Below, piece by piece: positions 5,509 to 5,510 of a stretch of DNA of 5,510 nucleotides. Both the position numbers and the translations under genes were made by a program. Under the pieces are notes generated by a model. The model was not told where the DNA came from, ran no database searches, and saw only the letters and a program-made list of their open reading frames with translations. This stretch comes from an uncultured Candidatus Melainabacteria bacterium (GTDB lineage Bacteria > Cyanobacteriota > Vampirovibrionia > Gastranaerophilales > Gastranaerophilaceae), in the NCBI GenBank assembly GCA_934747335.1, contig CAKVGS010000060.1:1-5510 (forward strand), in the 5' to 3' direction. The number at the start of each line of letters is the position of its first letter. The first letter of the stretch is position 1.

Positions 5509-5510
5509 TT

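Overview
The window is AT-rich bacterial chromosome. It carries five complete or nearly complete plus-strand genes plus the 3' part of a sixth, all reading in the same direction. The best guess at the source is a gut Cyanobacteria-lineage bacterium without photosynthesis (Gastranaerophilales/Vampirovibrionia type). Three things point that way, none decisive: the low GC content with TTG starts, a gatB that stands apart from gatA and gatC, and a secreted protein that looks like the DUF2993 family, which is common in cyanobacteria and actinobacteria. This placement is an inference (about 50-60%).

Layout. Bases 1-542 are the end of a serine acetyltransferase gene (cysE), cut by the window edge. 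After 29 nt comes a polytopic membrane protein of the GT-C/PMT glycosyltransferase type (572-2038, TTG start). Bases 2040-2689 form a distinct block: a short DUF559 (Vsr-like PD-(D/E)XK) endonuclease gene (2226-2582, TTG start) bracketed by two GC-rich compound palindromes of 150 and 111 bp. These two repeats clearly share an origin, but their central loops lie in opposite orientation. Next come yraN (UPF0102, a second PD-(D/E)XK-fold protein, 2711-3061) and gatB (3142-4590), the B subunit of the Asp/Glu-tRNA amidotransferase. The window closes with an exported DUF2993-like protein (4690-5508). Between gatB and that gene lies a set of four complementary segments that can fold in two mutually exclusive ways; the first hairpin plus a T-run looks like the gatB terminator.

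How it fits together. cysE, the glycosyltransferase, yraN, gatB and the exported protein look like ordinary chromosomal genes of unrelated function. The DUF559 gene with its repeat pair looks like an insertion between the glycosyltransferase gene and yraN. It has the form of a nuclease gene travelling with, or maintaining, its own palindromic repeats, in loose analogy to REP sequences and their RAYT transposases. That is the most interesting part of the window. The sequence shows the arrangement, but mobility and any action of the nuclease on the repeats are inference. No RNA gene, CRISPR array or riboswitch was recognised, and no gene-free stretch exceeds 300 bases.
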